DNA of 64,000 nucleotides from Paenibacillus catalpae (GTDB lineage: Bacteria; Bacillota; Bacilli; Paenibacillales; Paenibacillaceae): contig NZ_FOMT01000005.1 in the NCBI RefSeq assembly GCF_900112695.1, forward strand, positions 503,957 through 567,956, read 5' to 3'. Under the pieces are notes generated by a model. It worked only from the letters and a program-made list of their open reading frames with translations, ran no database searches and had not been told where the DNA came from. A program made the position numbers and the translations under genes. This document shows positions 50,767-58,970 of this stretch, piece after piece (positions within the stretch are counted from its first letter, which is position 1; every line of letters begins with the position of its first letter).

Positions 50767-52353
50767 TTGAAAAGAAACAAAGGGAAGAAGGCACTGCTCT
50801 TATCGCTCATCCTAATGATGACGATAGCGCTGATGTCCGCATGCGGAAATAACAACGATGGTCAAAAGGAAAACGCAGGTGTCAATAACTCGGCTGAGAC
50901 AACCTCCGAACCGCCCGCAAAAAGCAACGAGGTGAAGGAGCTATCCTTGTTTATCGATGCTTCCTGGTATCCGGTGAAGGAATGGAAGGGGACGGTTGCC
51001 GAGAAAATTACGGAAAAGACCGGAATTAAGCTTAAGGTGACGGTTGCAACGGACGACAAGCAGCTTCCGCTGATGATCGCTTCCGGAGACCTCCCGGATC
51101 TGGTCTTTACTAATGCCAACATTGACCGGATGTCCGATTCGAAGCTTTCTTATCCCTGGAATGAACTGATCGAGAAATACGCGCCGGACTTTAAGATCGA
51201 CCCGACAAGAATTGCGATACACACGATGGATGACGGCAATTTCTACACGGTGCGCAATTCTTTCGCGACCCAGGAGGAAGTGGCGAATAACAAATACTCG
51301 GTCGGCAGCGACGGCAACCCGGGAATAGCGGTGCGCGAGGATATTCTGAAAGAGCTGGGGAATCCGCCGATCGACACCATCGATAATTTCATAAAGGTTC
51401 TGGGCATGGTCAAACAAAAATACCCGGACATGATTCCGCTCATTATGGACAAGGACTGGATCGAGCAATACTTCCTGCAGCAGTTCGGTGTCGAAGGTCT
51501 TCTGGACGGCTGGTACGAACGGGACGGAAAAGTAGACTACGCGATAAGGCAGCCGGAAATGCTGGAATTTTTCAAGTTTATGAATCGTCTTTACCGCGAA
51601 GGGTACATTCTGGCGGAGAACTTCGCCTATACGAACGATCAGATCGACGATCAGTATGCGACCAGCGGGAAGGCGTTCGCGCATAGCCATACGGTCAGCA
51701 TAGCGGACATGGACAATATCAAGGTCAAAAACGCCGGCGGTTCGTATACGTTCCAGATGCTGCCCAGCGCAATCTCGAAAAGCACGAAAGCGGTCAGCTC
51801 GGGACTAGGCTTCGCAGGTACGTTCATCACGAAGAAAAACAAGGATCCCGAGGCGTCGATTAAATTCCTTGAATATCTTGCAAGTGACGAAGGAAAGAAA
51901 TTGACGATGTTCGGCGTCGAAGGCGAGCATTGGACTTGGAACGAAGAAGGTTATCCGAATTTGAAATATGATCCGTCCGATGCCGATTTCGTCAACAGCA
52001 ACGGAATCAAATGGTGGTATCTGTACAACGACGGCGTTATGGAAGGAATGCTGAGCTATGTGCCGGGGGCTCAGAAGACGAAAGCCTTGATGGAGAGAAA
52101 AGCGTTTACGGTTTACAAACCGGAGCTCGGCTTGATCCAATTGCAGCCGGATTCTGACGAGAAGACGATTAAAACGAAGATAGACGAGATGATCAAAAAC
52201 GAGAAGGTCAAAATTTACTTGGCGAAGTCGGAAGAAGAGGCCGTGGCAAACTACGAGACCATGGTGAAGAACGCGGAGAAGATTGGTTTGGATCGCTTAG
52301 TGGATTGGGCAAACCAGACGTATCAGAAGAAAAAGGATTTGTTTAATAAATAA
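50767..52353 (+). CDS. LplA-type extracellular sugar-binding lipoprotein
   Basis: This 528-residue binding protein has a signal peptide and lipobox (LMSAC, lipidated Cys26), a short Asn/Glu/Ser-rich tether and the cluster-1 binding fold (IDASWYPVKEWKG early strand, ASGDLPDLVF, KKNKDPEASIKFLEYLASDEGK, and WTWNEEGYPNL late). The start is TTG with GGAGGGG upstream. It is the third gene of the importer operon and is followed by a stem-loop and the GH127 gene. It delivers sugar to the permeases at 48823 and 49822. The arabinan or arabinoxylan oligosaccharide ligand is inferred from neighbours. Confidence 0.93.
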   Translation: MKRNKGKKALLLSLILMMTIALMSACGNNNDGQKENAGVNNSAETTSEPPAKSNEVKELSLFIDASWYPVKEWKGTVAEKITEKTGIKLKVTVATDDKQLPLMIASGDLPDLVFTNANIDRMSDSKLSYPWNELIEKYAPDFKIDPTRIAIHTMDDGNFYTVRNSFATQEEVANNKYSVGSDGNPGIAVREDILKELGNPPIDTIDNFIKVLGMVKQKYPDMIPLIMDKDWIEQYFLQQFGVEGLLDGWYERDGKVDYAIRQPEMLEFFKFMNRLYREGYILAENFAYTNDQIDDQYATSGKAFAHSHTVSIADMDNIKVKNAGGSYTFQMLPSAISKSTKAVSSGLGFAGTFITKKNKDPEASIKFLEYLASDEGKKLTMFGVEGEHWTWNEEGYPNLKYDPSDADFVNSNGIKWWYLYNDGVMEGMLSYVPGAQKTKALMERKAFTVYKPELGLIQLQPDSDEKTIKTKIDEMIKNEKVKIYLAKSEEEAVANYETMVKNAEKIGLDRLVDWANQTYQKKKDLFNK

Positions 52354-52355
52354 AG

Positions 52356-52393
52356 CAAAGTCCGGCAGGAGCTATCGTTCCCGCCGGGCTTTG
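52356..52393 (+). terminator. Stem-loop between the binding protein and GH127 genes
   Basis: CAAAGTCCGGCAGG pairs with CCGCCGGGCTTTG with one mismatch. The following TATTCG is not a T run, so read-through into the GH127 gene is likely and a 3' stabiliser role fits. Confidence 0.65.
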
Positions 52394-52416
52394 TATTCGA
52401 ATGGAGGATGCCATTC

Positions 52417-54219
52417 ATGTTCGCCTCGTTTCGACTGGACGAAGTCAGGTTAACGGACGACGTCTTTGCCTCTCGCAGGGAACTGGTCAAAATATACATT
52501 CGCGATTTTGACCTTCAACGTCTTATGCACACGTTCAAGATCAATGCGGGAATTCCGTCCAACGCGGAGCCACTGGGCGGGTGGGAGGCCCCCGATTGCG
52601 GCTTGAGGGGACATTTCGTCGGGCATTTTCTGTCCGCGTGCGCCAAATTCGCTTATGGCGATCGCGATGAAACGTTGAAGGCTATGGCGGGCGAGATTGT
52701 AGACGTCATGCAAGCATGCGCGCAGCCAAACGGCTACTTGAGCGCCTTCGAAGAGGAAAAGCTCGACGTTCTGGAATTCGAGGAGAACCGCAGCGTATGG
52801 GCTCCCTACTATACCTTGCACAAAATCATGCAGGGCTTGATTGATTGCTATACGTATTTGCATAATTCCAAAGCGCTGGAACTTGCCGTAAATCTCGCCC
52901 TTTACATCCGAGGAAGATTCGAGAAGCTTTCCCATTGGAAAATAGACGGGATTCTTCGCTGTACGAAAGTAAATCCCGTAAATGAGTTTGGCGGACTGGG
53001 AGACGCCCTTTATACGTTATACGACCTGACCTGCGATGCCCGAATCTTCGAGCTGGCCTGTATGTTCGACAGGGATTACTGGATCGGACCGCTTGCTGCC
53101 GGTCGGGATGTGTTGGAAGACCTGCATGCCAACACGCATCTTCCGATGATTATCGCAGCCATGCATCGCTACAGGATAGGACGAGAACCTGCATACCAAA
53201 GGGCGGCTCTCCATTTCTACAATTTCTTGAAGGGGAGAACCTTTGCGAGCGGAAACAACAGCTCCAAGGCGACGACCTGCATTCGCGGCGGAGTATCGGA
53301 AAAGGCGGAGCATTGGGGCGGCTACGGTCAATTGGCGGATGCGCTGACCGGCGGCGAAAGCGAAAGCTGCTGCGCGCATAATACGGAAAAGATCTTGGAG
53401 CGCTTGCTGGAGTGGTCCCCGGAGGCCGGGTATTTGGATCATCTGGAATCCCTCAAGTATAACGCGATTCTGAACAGCGCTAGCGCTAAAACGGGTCTTT
53501 CCCAGTACCATCAGCCGCTTGGAAGGCAGACTTTGAAAAAATTCAGCGAACCGTATGATTCGTTCTGGTGCTGCACCGCGTCGGGGATCGAAGCGATGAG
53601 CGAGCTGCAAAAAAACATCTGGTTTAGAGACGGGAATACCGTGCTTCTTAACGCTTTTATTTCCTCGACGGCCGTATGGAAGGAACGCAGAGTCGTCATC
53701 GATCAGCGGACGAGTTTTCCGGACAGTCTGACGTCCACGTTGTACATCGAAGCCGACGAGCCCGTGGAGCTTCGGATTATGTTTCGGGAAAAAGCCGTCA
53801 AGAACATTAAAGTTAATCATGAACATATCGAATTCCGAAAGGAAGAAGGGTACGTGTCGGTCGAACGCCTGTTCCGCAAAGGGGATCGGATAGACATTGA
53901 AATCGAAGCTTCCTTGAGGCTGGTTCCGCTTCCGGGCTCCGAAGCATCGGCGGCTCTCATGTACAGCAACGTGCTGCTGGCCAGGGTAGGAGACGACAAG
54001 CCATTGAAAGGGATATCCGATCGGAATCTCCAAGAGAAGTTCGCCATACAGGAGGGGCGTCTGGAAGTTCTCATTCAAGACGAGGAGGCTAGATTCATCC
54101 CGTTATTTAGAGTCGAGGAGGAGATCTATTCCGTGTATATCGATTGGTCCGGACATGCGGTGCCTGAACTTGGTTTTTCCTTTGCCGCGGATGGAAGAGC
54201 GGCTTATGGAGGAAGTTAA
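52417..54219 (+). CDS. GH127 (DUF1680) beta-L-arabinofuranosidase
   Basis: This 600-residue protein belongs to GH127, known for releasing beta-linked L-arabinofuranose. The zinc/Cys active site is visible: Glu316 and Cys318 in ESCCAHN, and Cys385-Cys386 in FWCCTASG, matching the ExC and CC pattern of characterised family members. The N-terminal (alpha/alpha)6-like barrel (about 1-420) is followed by beta-sandwich domains. There is no signal peptide, so it acts in the cytoplasm on imported sugar. The ATG at 52417 follows GGAGG by nine bases; the in-frame ATG at 52408 abuts that site. It lies in the same operon as an importer and ahead of the YesM/YesN pair. Confidence 0.88.
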   Translation: MFASFRLDEVRLTDDVFASRRELVKIYIRDFDLQRLMHTFKINAGIPSNAEPLGGWEAPDCGLRGHFVGHFLSACAKFAYGDRDETLKAMAGEIVDVMQACAQPNGYLSAFEEEKLDVLEFEENRSVWAPYYTLHKIMQGLIDCYTYLHNSKALELAVNLALYIRGRFEKLSHWKIDGILRCTKVNPVNEFGGLGDALYTLYDLTCDARIFELACMFDRDYWIGPLAAGRDVLEDLHANTHLPMIIAAMHRYRIGREPAYQRAALHFYNFLKGRTFASGNNSSKATTCIRGGVSEKAEHWGGYGQLADALTGGESESCCAHNTEKILERLLEWSPEAGYLDHLESLKYNAILNSASAKTGLSQYHQPLGRQTLKKFSEPYDSFWCCTASGIEAMSELQKNIWFRDGNTVLLNAFISSTAVWKERRVVIDQRTSFPDSLTSTLYIEADEPVELRIMFREKAVKNIKVNHEHIEFRKEEGYVSVERLFRKGDRIDIEIEASLRLVPLPGSEASAALMYSNVLLARVGDDKPLKGISDRNLQEKFAIQEGRLEVLIQDEEARFIPLFRVEEEIYSVYIDWSGHAVPELGFSFAADGRAAYGGS

Positions 54220-54330
54220 CCGCAGCTTGCGATCGATCTTTCTGGGGGCAATGCGACTCTAGCGGAATTCTTTTGTTCGTGATACGTTAATGAACGATAT
54301 ATGGATTCCGCATCGAAGGGAAGTGCTGCC

Positions 54331-56112
54331 GTGAGCATTATGCGCAAGATCGTCCTTGGTTACGTCATTATGATCTTTATCCCGGTTATCGCTTTCGGTT
54401 ATCACTATTACACGCAAATCTACGGCAACCTGACCCAACAATTCGTGGAGAGCAGGCAGAAAATCCTGGAGCAGGCGTATGCCAACATGAAAACGGACTT
54501 CGCCCGTATTCAATCGGTCCACCGGGTGCTGCAATACAATCCTTACCTGACCGATTATCTGGATGGCGTATATGATTCCGACGCAGACAGCGTCTACGCG
54601 CTGACTCGATATATTCTCCCTCTGTACACGCAATCCATGTTCGCCAATCCGGAGATCGAATCTATCGTCATCTATAAGATGAAGGATCAGGTGCTGCCCA
54701 TAACCAATCTGTTTCGGGACAGGTCCATGCTGGACCCGCAAACCGAAGATACCGTCTCGGCTCTGAAAGCCGGGCAGGGGATATGGCTGCGCGCCGATCC
54801 TAACGTGTCGGATCCGGATTTAATTTATTACCAGTACATATACAATACGCAAATTACGGAACGAATCGGCCTTCTTGAAATTCGGGTTAGCAATAGCTTA
54901 ATCCGCAACTTCTATGCCGCCGCGGGCGTGGAAGCGAATTGGCGAGCCATTCTGCTGTCCGGGCAAGGCAATTTGCTGACGAACGAAGCGGCAGAATTGG
55001 ACAATAAGACGCTCAATCTTCTGCAATCGGAAGAACGGAATTTTTTCATCAACCGAAAAACGATCGTCAATCAACTGAAGCTCGAACCGCTGGACGTTCG
55101 CGTGGTCATCACCGGTCAAGTGGGAGACGTATTCCGTTCCGTGAAGCATAAAGAAGTCGTCTTGGTGACGATTATCGTGCTGCTGTTGATCATCCTTTCC
55201 ATCGCCTATTATATGCTGGCTTCGACGATCACAAAGCGAATACTCCGGTTGGCCCGGCATATGCGCACTCTGAATGACGACAACCTAAGGCAGCTGACGA
55301 TCCAAAGCGGCAAGTTCGAAAAGGACGAAATCGGATTCCTGATCGTAGCCTATAACTCTATGGTTAAGCGAATGGACGAACTCATTAACCATGTCCATCG
55401 CGCCGAGCTCCGTAACAAAGAAGCGGCTTACCAAGTGCTGCAGGCACAAATTAAGCCTCATTTTCTTTACAACACGCTCGAAACGATCCGAATGGTAGCC
55501 GAAGCAAACAACGACAAGGAAGTCGCGGATATTTCCTTCTGGTTCGGCAAATTGATGCGGTACAGCTTGTCGTCCGCGCGACAAGAAACGGTTCTCGCGA
55601 AGGAAATCGAGATGGTTTCCTTTTACATGAAGATCCACAAAATGAGGCTTCAAAGCAGGCTGACCTACGAGATCAACGTTGCGCTCGATGACAAGCGGCT
55701 GGCCTGTCCGCGATTCCTTTTGCAGCCTCTTATCGAAAACAGCATTGTGCATGGAGCTTCCGCCGTTCTGCGCCCCGTACATATTCGGCTGGAAGCCAAG
55801 GAAACAGAAAGGGAGGTCACGATCGACATCTCCGACAACGGAAACGGGATTCCGCCGGAGAAGCTTCTCGAGCTGCGCGAACGGCTGTCCAGGCACGATG
55901 ACCTCAGAAAAGCGGAGGAGCCGGTCGGCGTAGGCTTGAAAAACGTCAACGAAAGAGTCAAAGAGTACTTCGGGGGAGAATCACGACTGGAAATCATTAG
56001 TGAGCCGGGTAAAGGAACCTGCTTGCGCATTATCATCGTGAAAAGGACGGTGACGGACTTTGAAGATCTTGATCGTAGACGACGAACCTTTGATTCTGAA
56101 AGGGTTAGTTAA
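54331..56112 (+). CDS. YesM-type sensor histidine kinase
   Basis: This kinase of about 593 residues has a helix near 6-26, an extracellular sensor domain to about 285, a second helix (about 290-312), a HAMP linker and the His-kinase core with KPHFLYN (phospho-acceptor His377) and an ATPase domain (LLQPLIENSIVHGA, DNGNGIP, GVGLKNVNERV). GTG 54331 is preferred over in-frame ATG 54301 because AAGGGAAG lies seven bases before it. It overlaps the response-regulator gene by 53 bases, unusually long. It should sense the sugar taken up by the adjacent importer. Confidence 0.92.
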   Translation: MSIMRKIVLGYVIMIFIPVIAFGYHYYTQIYGNLTQQFVESRQKILEQAYANMKTDFARIQSVHRVLQYNPYLTDYLDGVYDSDADSVYALTRYILPLYTQSMFANPEIESIVIYKMKDQVLPITNLFRDRSMLDPQTEDTVSALKAGQGIWLRADPNVSDPDLIYYQYIYNTQITERIGLLEIRVSNSLIRNFYAAAGVEANWRAILLSGQGNLLTNEAAELDNKTLNLLQSEERNFFINRKTIVNQLKLEPLDVRVVITGQVGDVFRSVKHKEVVLVTIIVLLLIILSIAYYMLASTITKRILRLARHMRTLNDDNLRQLTIQSGKFEKDEIGFLIVAYNSMVKRMDELINHVHRAELRNKEAAYQVLQAQIKPHFLYNTLETIRMVAEANNDKEVADISFWFGKLMRYSLSSARQETVLAKEIEMVSFYMKIHKMRLQSRLTYEINVALDDKRLACPRFLLQPLIENSIVHGASAVLRPVHIRLEAKETEREVTIDISDNGNGIPPEKLLELRERLSRHDDLRKAEEPVGVGLKNVNERVKEYFGGESRLEIISEPGKGTCLRIIIVKRTVTDFEDLDRRRRTFDSERVS

Positions 56113-56803
56113 AATCGTGGAAGAAGTCGCGCCGGTCGGTTCTGACATTTGTTCAGCCTTTAATGCTCTGGAGGCACTGGAGACGATGAAGCGCTTTATG
56201 CCCGATGTAACGATAACGGATATTAATATGCCGGAGAAGAACGGTTTCGAATTGATTCAGGAAGCCAGACTTGAGGGGCTATGCGATCGATTCATTATCC
56301 TGACCGGCTATGACGAGTTCGAATATGTCCGCCAGGCCCTTCGCTCGGGTGTAGTGGATTATTTGCTGAAGCCATTGGACAAACAGGAAATCGCGGTCCT
56401 GCTGAACCGCGTCAAGGAGGAGCTGCCCGCCGCATCGGATTCGGAGTACAGCCGGCACGCCGAACGGATTCTGGCTTATTTGCAGATCAACTACATGAAC
56501 GATTTGTCCCTCGATCATCTCGCTGAGCGCATGAGTCTGCATCCGAATTATATTAGCAGCCTGTTCAAGAAGGAGACGGGGGACACCTTCGTCAACTACT
56601 TGAATTCGTTGCGGATCCGGGAGGCGCAAAAACTGCTGAAAACGCAGCCGCATCTGACCGTTTGTGCAATCAGCCGGCAGGTCGGCTTCGACACCAAGCA
56701 CTACTTTGCGAAGGTGTTCAAAAAATATGCGGGCACGACTCCCGGCGCCTACCGTGAAATTCAAGAAGAAGACAAACGTAATGAATCGGATAACGGAATA
56801 TAG
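56060..56803 (+). CDS. YesN-type response regulator with AraC DNA-binding domain
   Basis: This 247-residue regulator is short for a YesN protein, because it lacks the long central domain. It has an intact receiver (VDDE at 6-9, phospho-acceptor Asp54 in ITDINMPE, Lys in YLLKPL) joined directly to an AraC double helix-turn-helix (about 140-240, with LHPNYISSLFKKETG and QVGFDTKHYFAKVFKKYAG). The start is TTG within the kinase gene. It is the cognate partner of the kinase and the likely activator of the importer/GH127 operon. Confidence 0.92.
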   Translation: MKILIVDDEPLILKGLVKIVEEVAPVGSDICSAFNALEALETMKRFMPDVTITDINMPEKNGFELIQEARLEGLCDRFIILTGYDEFEYVRQALRSGVVDYLLKPLDKQEIAVLLNRVKEELPAASDSEYSRHAERILAYLQINYMNDLSLDHLAERMSLHPNYISSLFKKETGDTFVNYLNSLRIREAQKLLKTQPHLTVCAISRQVGFDTKHYFAKVFKKYAGTTPGAYREIQEEDKRNESDNGI

Positions 56804-56856
56804 CTAATCAGATTTGGTTCAGGAAACAAGAATGCGGACTACTACTAAACGGAAGA

Positions 56857-56905
56857 AAGGGGGTGTCCCATAAGTCATGTAAATGACTAAGGGGCACCCC
56901 TTTTA
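56857..56905 (+). terminator. Long terminator-like hairpin after the YesN gene
   Basis: AAAGGGGGTGTCCC...AGTCAT pairs with ATGACT...GGGGCACCCCTTTT almost throughout, with a GTAA loop and a terminal T run. The GGGGTGTCCC end resembles ends of some insertion sequences, so it may have come from a degraded element. Confidence 0.8.
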
Positions 56906-57113
56906 AATTTGGGTTAACTAGCAACCTGCGCCTTTTTCTTTTGAAACGGCCTCTTCTTATTTTATAACCAATCCGCACGAAATCGGTTGGCTTGTCCGGC
57001 TTCCATATCGTATGGTGAGGGACTTATGGACGTTCCAACAATAATAAAAATTATTGTTTTTATAATCAATTAGATATATAAATAATGTTTTACCTATATT
57101 ATAATTCAAATAT

Positions 57114-57125
57114 AAAGCGCTTTCA
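57114..57125. promoter_or_regulatory. cre-like site before the GH93 gene
   Basis: AAAGCGCTTTCA is a perfect cre half plus core; the left TG of the full pattern is AT. It lies just after a TATAAT hexamer at 57100, a repressing position for CcpA. Confidence 0.45.
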
Positions 57126-57348
57126 TAAATTAGTGAAGTCTGCAGCTTCCTAAAAAGGTGCTTACCCTCAGCCTTTTATCTCCATGCAGCGCCTGTCTGT
57201 ATGCCTCATCTTTTTCCGATCCACTCATCCAGAGAATCACTTTATTTATTCATTGCGCAGTAATGAATGCCTGACGGAAGGCTGGACCTTGCTGCCTATA
57301 CCTAACCTTTCCTGACTTCCGATCTTATATCGAAAAGGGGAAAAGCTA

Positions 57349-58905
57349 ATGGGAAATAAGTTGTTAAAAAGGGTGTGGATAAAAACAATAGGCTTAGCTT
57401 TATTAGCCTGTCTGATGATCATGGGGGAAGCGAGTGCCTTCGGACCATCAACCATGTATACCTCGCCTTCGACGGACCCTGGTCCGGGTACGCTATACCC
57501 TAGAGCGATCCGCCTTCAGTACAACGGGGCCTCTAACGGCACGATGTTAGCAACTTTCGAGCATTACGTAAACGGCACGCCAACTTTTCCAATTTACCGC
57601 AGTACGGACGGCGGGGTTTCCTGGACTCAAATTTCCCAAGTTTCGGATACCGTAAACGGTTGGGGGATGCGTTATCAGCCGTTCCTGTATGAGCTTCCGC
57701 AAGCGATCGGCAGCATGCCTGCAGGTACGCTTCTTTGCGCCGGCAACTCGATTCCATCCGATTTGTCCCAAACCAAGCTCGACCTGTACAAAAGTACGGA
57801 TAAAGGCCTGACTTGGACTTTCGTCAGCTCGATAGCTACGGGCGGCCGGGCAGACCCTAACGGTTCTTATGATCCGGTATGGGAACCGTTCCTTCTGGTG
57901 GCGAACAACAAGCTCATTATGTACTACTCGGATGAGCGCGATGCTGCGCATAACCAGAAGCTGGTGCACGTCACTTCGACTAACGGTACGACTTGGAGCT
58001 CGGCGGTTGAAGATATCGCGCTTGCCGATTCAACGAAACGTCCAGGTATGTCTACGGTTGCGAAGCTTGGCAACGGCAATTATATCATGACCTATGAATA
58101 CGGCGGATCACCGAATGGCAACTTTGCTGTATATTACAAGATTTCGTCCAACCCTGAGAACTTTGGGGCCGCAACCGATCCGGGTACCCTGCTGAAAACA
58201 AGAGACGGAGTAATTCCTTCCAGCTCGCCTTATGTGGTCTGGGTGCCGGGCACGGGACCTAACGGAACAATAGCCGTATCCGCTAACTCCAGTACGGATC
58301 TGTATCTGAACTCCGAGAACGGTGCTTCGGATACCTGGACGAGAGTGAGTACGGTTGTTCCGCAAGGCTACAGCCGTGCGATCGTTCCGCTAGCAGACAA
58401 TCATAGCGTAATCATTCTTACGGGCGGACCGCTTGGCAGCGGACATAACTCGGTGAGATACGGTAGCAAGGATTTGGGGGATGCGGCGCAGATTCATCAA
58501 ATCGAATCCAGCCGTTATGCCGGATATTACATGCGCCACTACAATTTCTTGGCTCGCATCGATATAAATCCGTCACCAATTAACGATTCCAGATTCAGAA
58601 TGGTGCCGGGTCTGGCTGACTCCGGCGGAGTTTCGTTCGAATCGGTTAACTTCCCGGGTTATTACTTGAGACATTACAACTACGTGATGCAGGTGAGCCG
58701 TAACGACGGGACAACAACGTTCCAGCAGGATGCCACCTTCTACCAAACGGCCGGGCTTGCGAATTCTTCCCAAGTCTCGTTCCGTTCCTACAACTTCCCG
58801 ACCTACTATCTTAGACAATTGAACTACAGCGGCATGCGGATTGATCCACTCAGCGCATCCAGCTCCACAACCGATAAACAGGATGCAACGTTTATTATTC
58901 ATTAA
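57349..58905 (+). CDS. Secreted GH93 exo-arabinanase with CBM42 (AbfB) domain
   Basis: This 518-residue protein has a signal peptide ending near ASA (residue 27; a lipobox-like LLAC is also present but atypical). A six-bladed BNR-type propeller (about 30-375) carries STDGGVSW and STDKGLTW repeats and the family-like DPVWEPFLLV, YYSDERD and RPGMSTVAKL motifs. The last ~135 residues form a beta-trefoil AbfB/CBM42 domain, with three repeats such as GYYMRHYNFLARID and YYLRHYNYVM that bind arabinose side chains. This matches GH93 exo-alpha-1,5-L-arabinanases, which release arabinobiose from arabinan. It stands alone after the importer operon and ends at a shared bidirectional terminator. Confidence 0.83.
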   Translation: MGNKLLKRVWIKTIGLALLACLMIMGEASAFGPSTMYTSPSTDPGPGTLYPRAIRLQYNGASNGTMLATFEHYVNGTPTFPIYRSTDGGVSWTQISQVSDTVNGWGMRYQPFLYELPQAIGSMPAGTLLCAGNSIPSDLSQTKLDLYKSTDKGLTWTFVSSIATGGRADPNGSYDPVWEPFLLVANNKLIMYYSDERDAAHNQKLVHVTSTNGTTWSSAVEDIALADSTKRPGMSTVAKLGNGNYIMTYEYGGSPNGNFAVYYKISSNPENFGAATDPGTLLKTRDGVIPSSSPYVVWVPGTGPNGTIAVSANSSTDLYLNSENGASDTWTRVSTVVPQGYSRAIVPLADNHSVIILTGGPLGSGHNSVRYGSKDLGDAAQIHQIESSRYAGYYMRHYNFLARIDINPSPINDSRFRMVPGLADSGGVSFESVNFPGYYLRHYNYVMQVSRNDGTTTFQQDATFYQTAGLANSSQVSFRSYNFPTYYLRQLNYSGMRIDPLSASSSTTDKQDATFIIH

Positions 58906-58924
58906 GCAGAGCAGCTGCGTATAT

Positions 58925-58965
58925 AAAAATCCCCGGCCTACACCATAAGCGTGAGCCGGGGATTT
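58925..58965. terminator. Bidirectional terminator between convergent genes
   Basis: AAAATCCCCGGC pairs perfectly with GCCGGGGATTTT across a 17-base loop. Flanking A and T runs allow it to serve both the GH93 gene and the opposing GH18 gene. Confidence 0.88.
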
Positions 58966-58970
58966 TCCGT

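Larger units (their letters stand above)
56804..57348. other. 545-base intergenic region with hairpin and A/T-rich promoter zone
   Basis: No gene is supported here. It holds a long hairpin (56857-56905) just after the YesN gene, then a mixed-composition stretch, then an A/T-rich zone (57040-57130) with TATAAT (57100-57105) and a cre-like half-site (57114-57125), and finally the leader of the GH93 gene. The minus-strand open frame at 57246-57455 is an antisense shadow. Confidence 0.7.

Noticed and set aside
53017..54078. Long minus-strand open frame opposite the GH127 gene
   Set aside because: It is antisense to a conserved enzyme with intact active-site motifs, has no ribosome site and shows no recognisable domain.
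56857..56905. Insertion sequence
   Set aside because: Only one hairpin with an IS-like end is present; there is no transposase frame, second end or visible target duplication.
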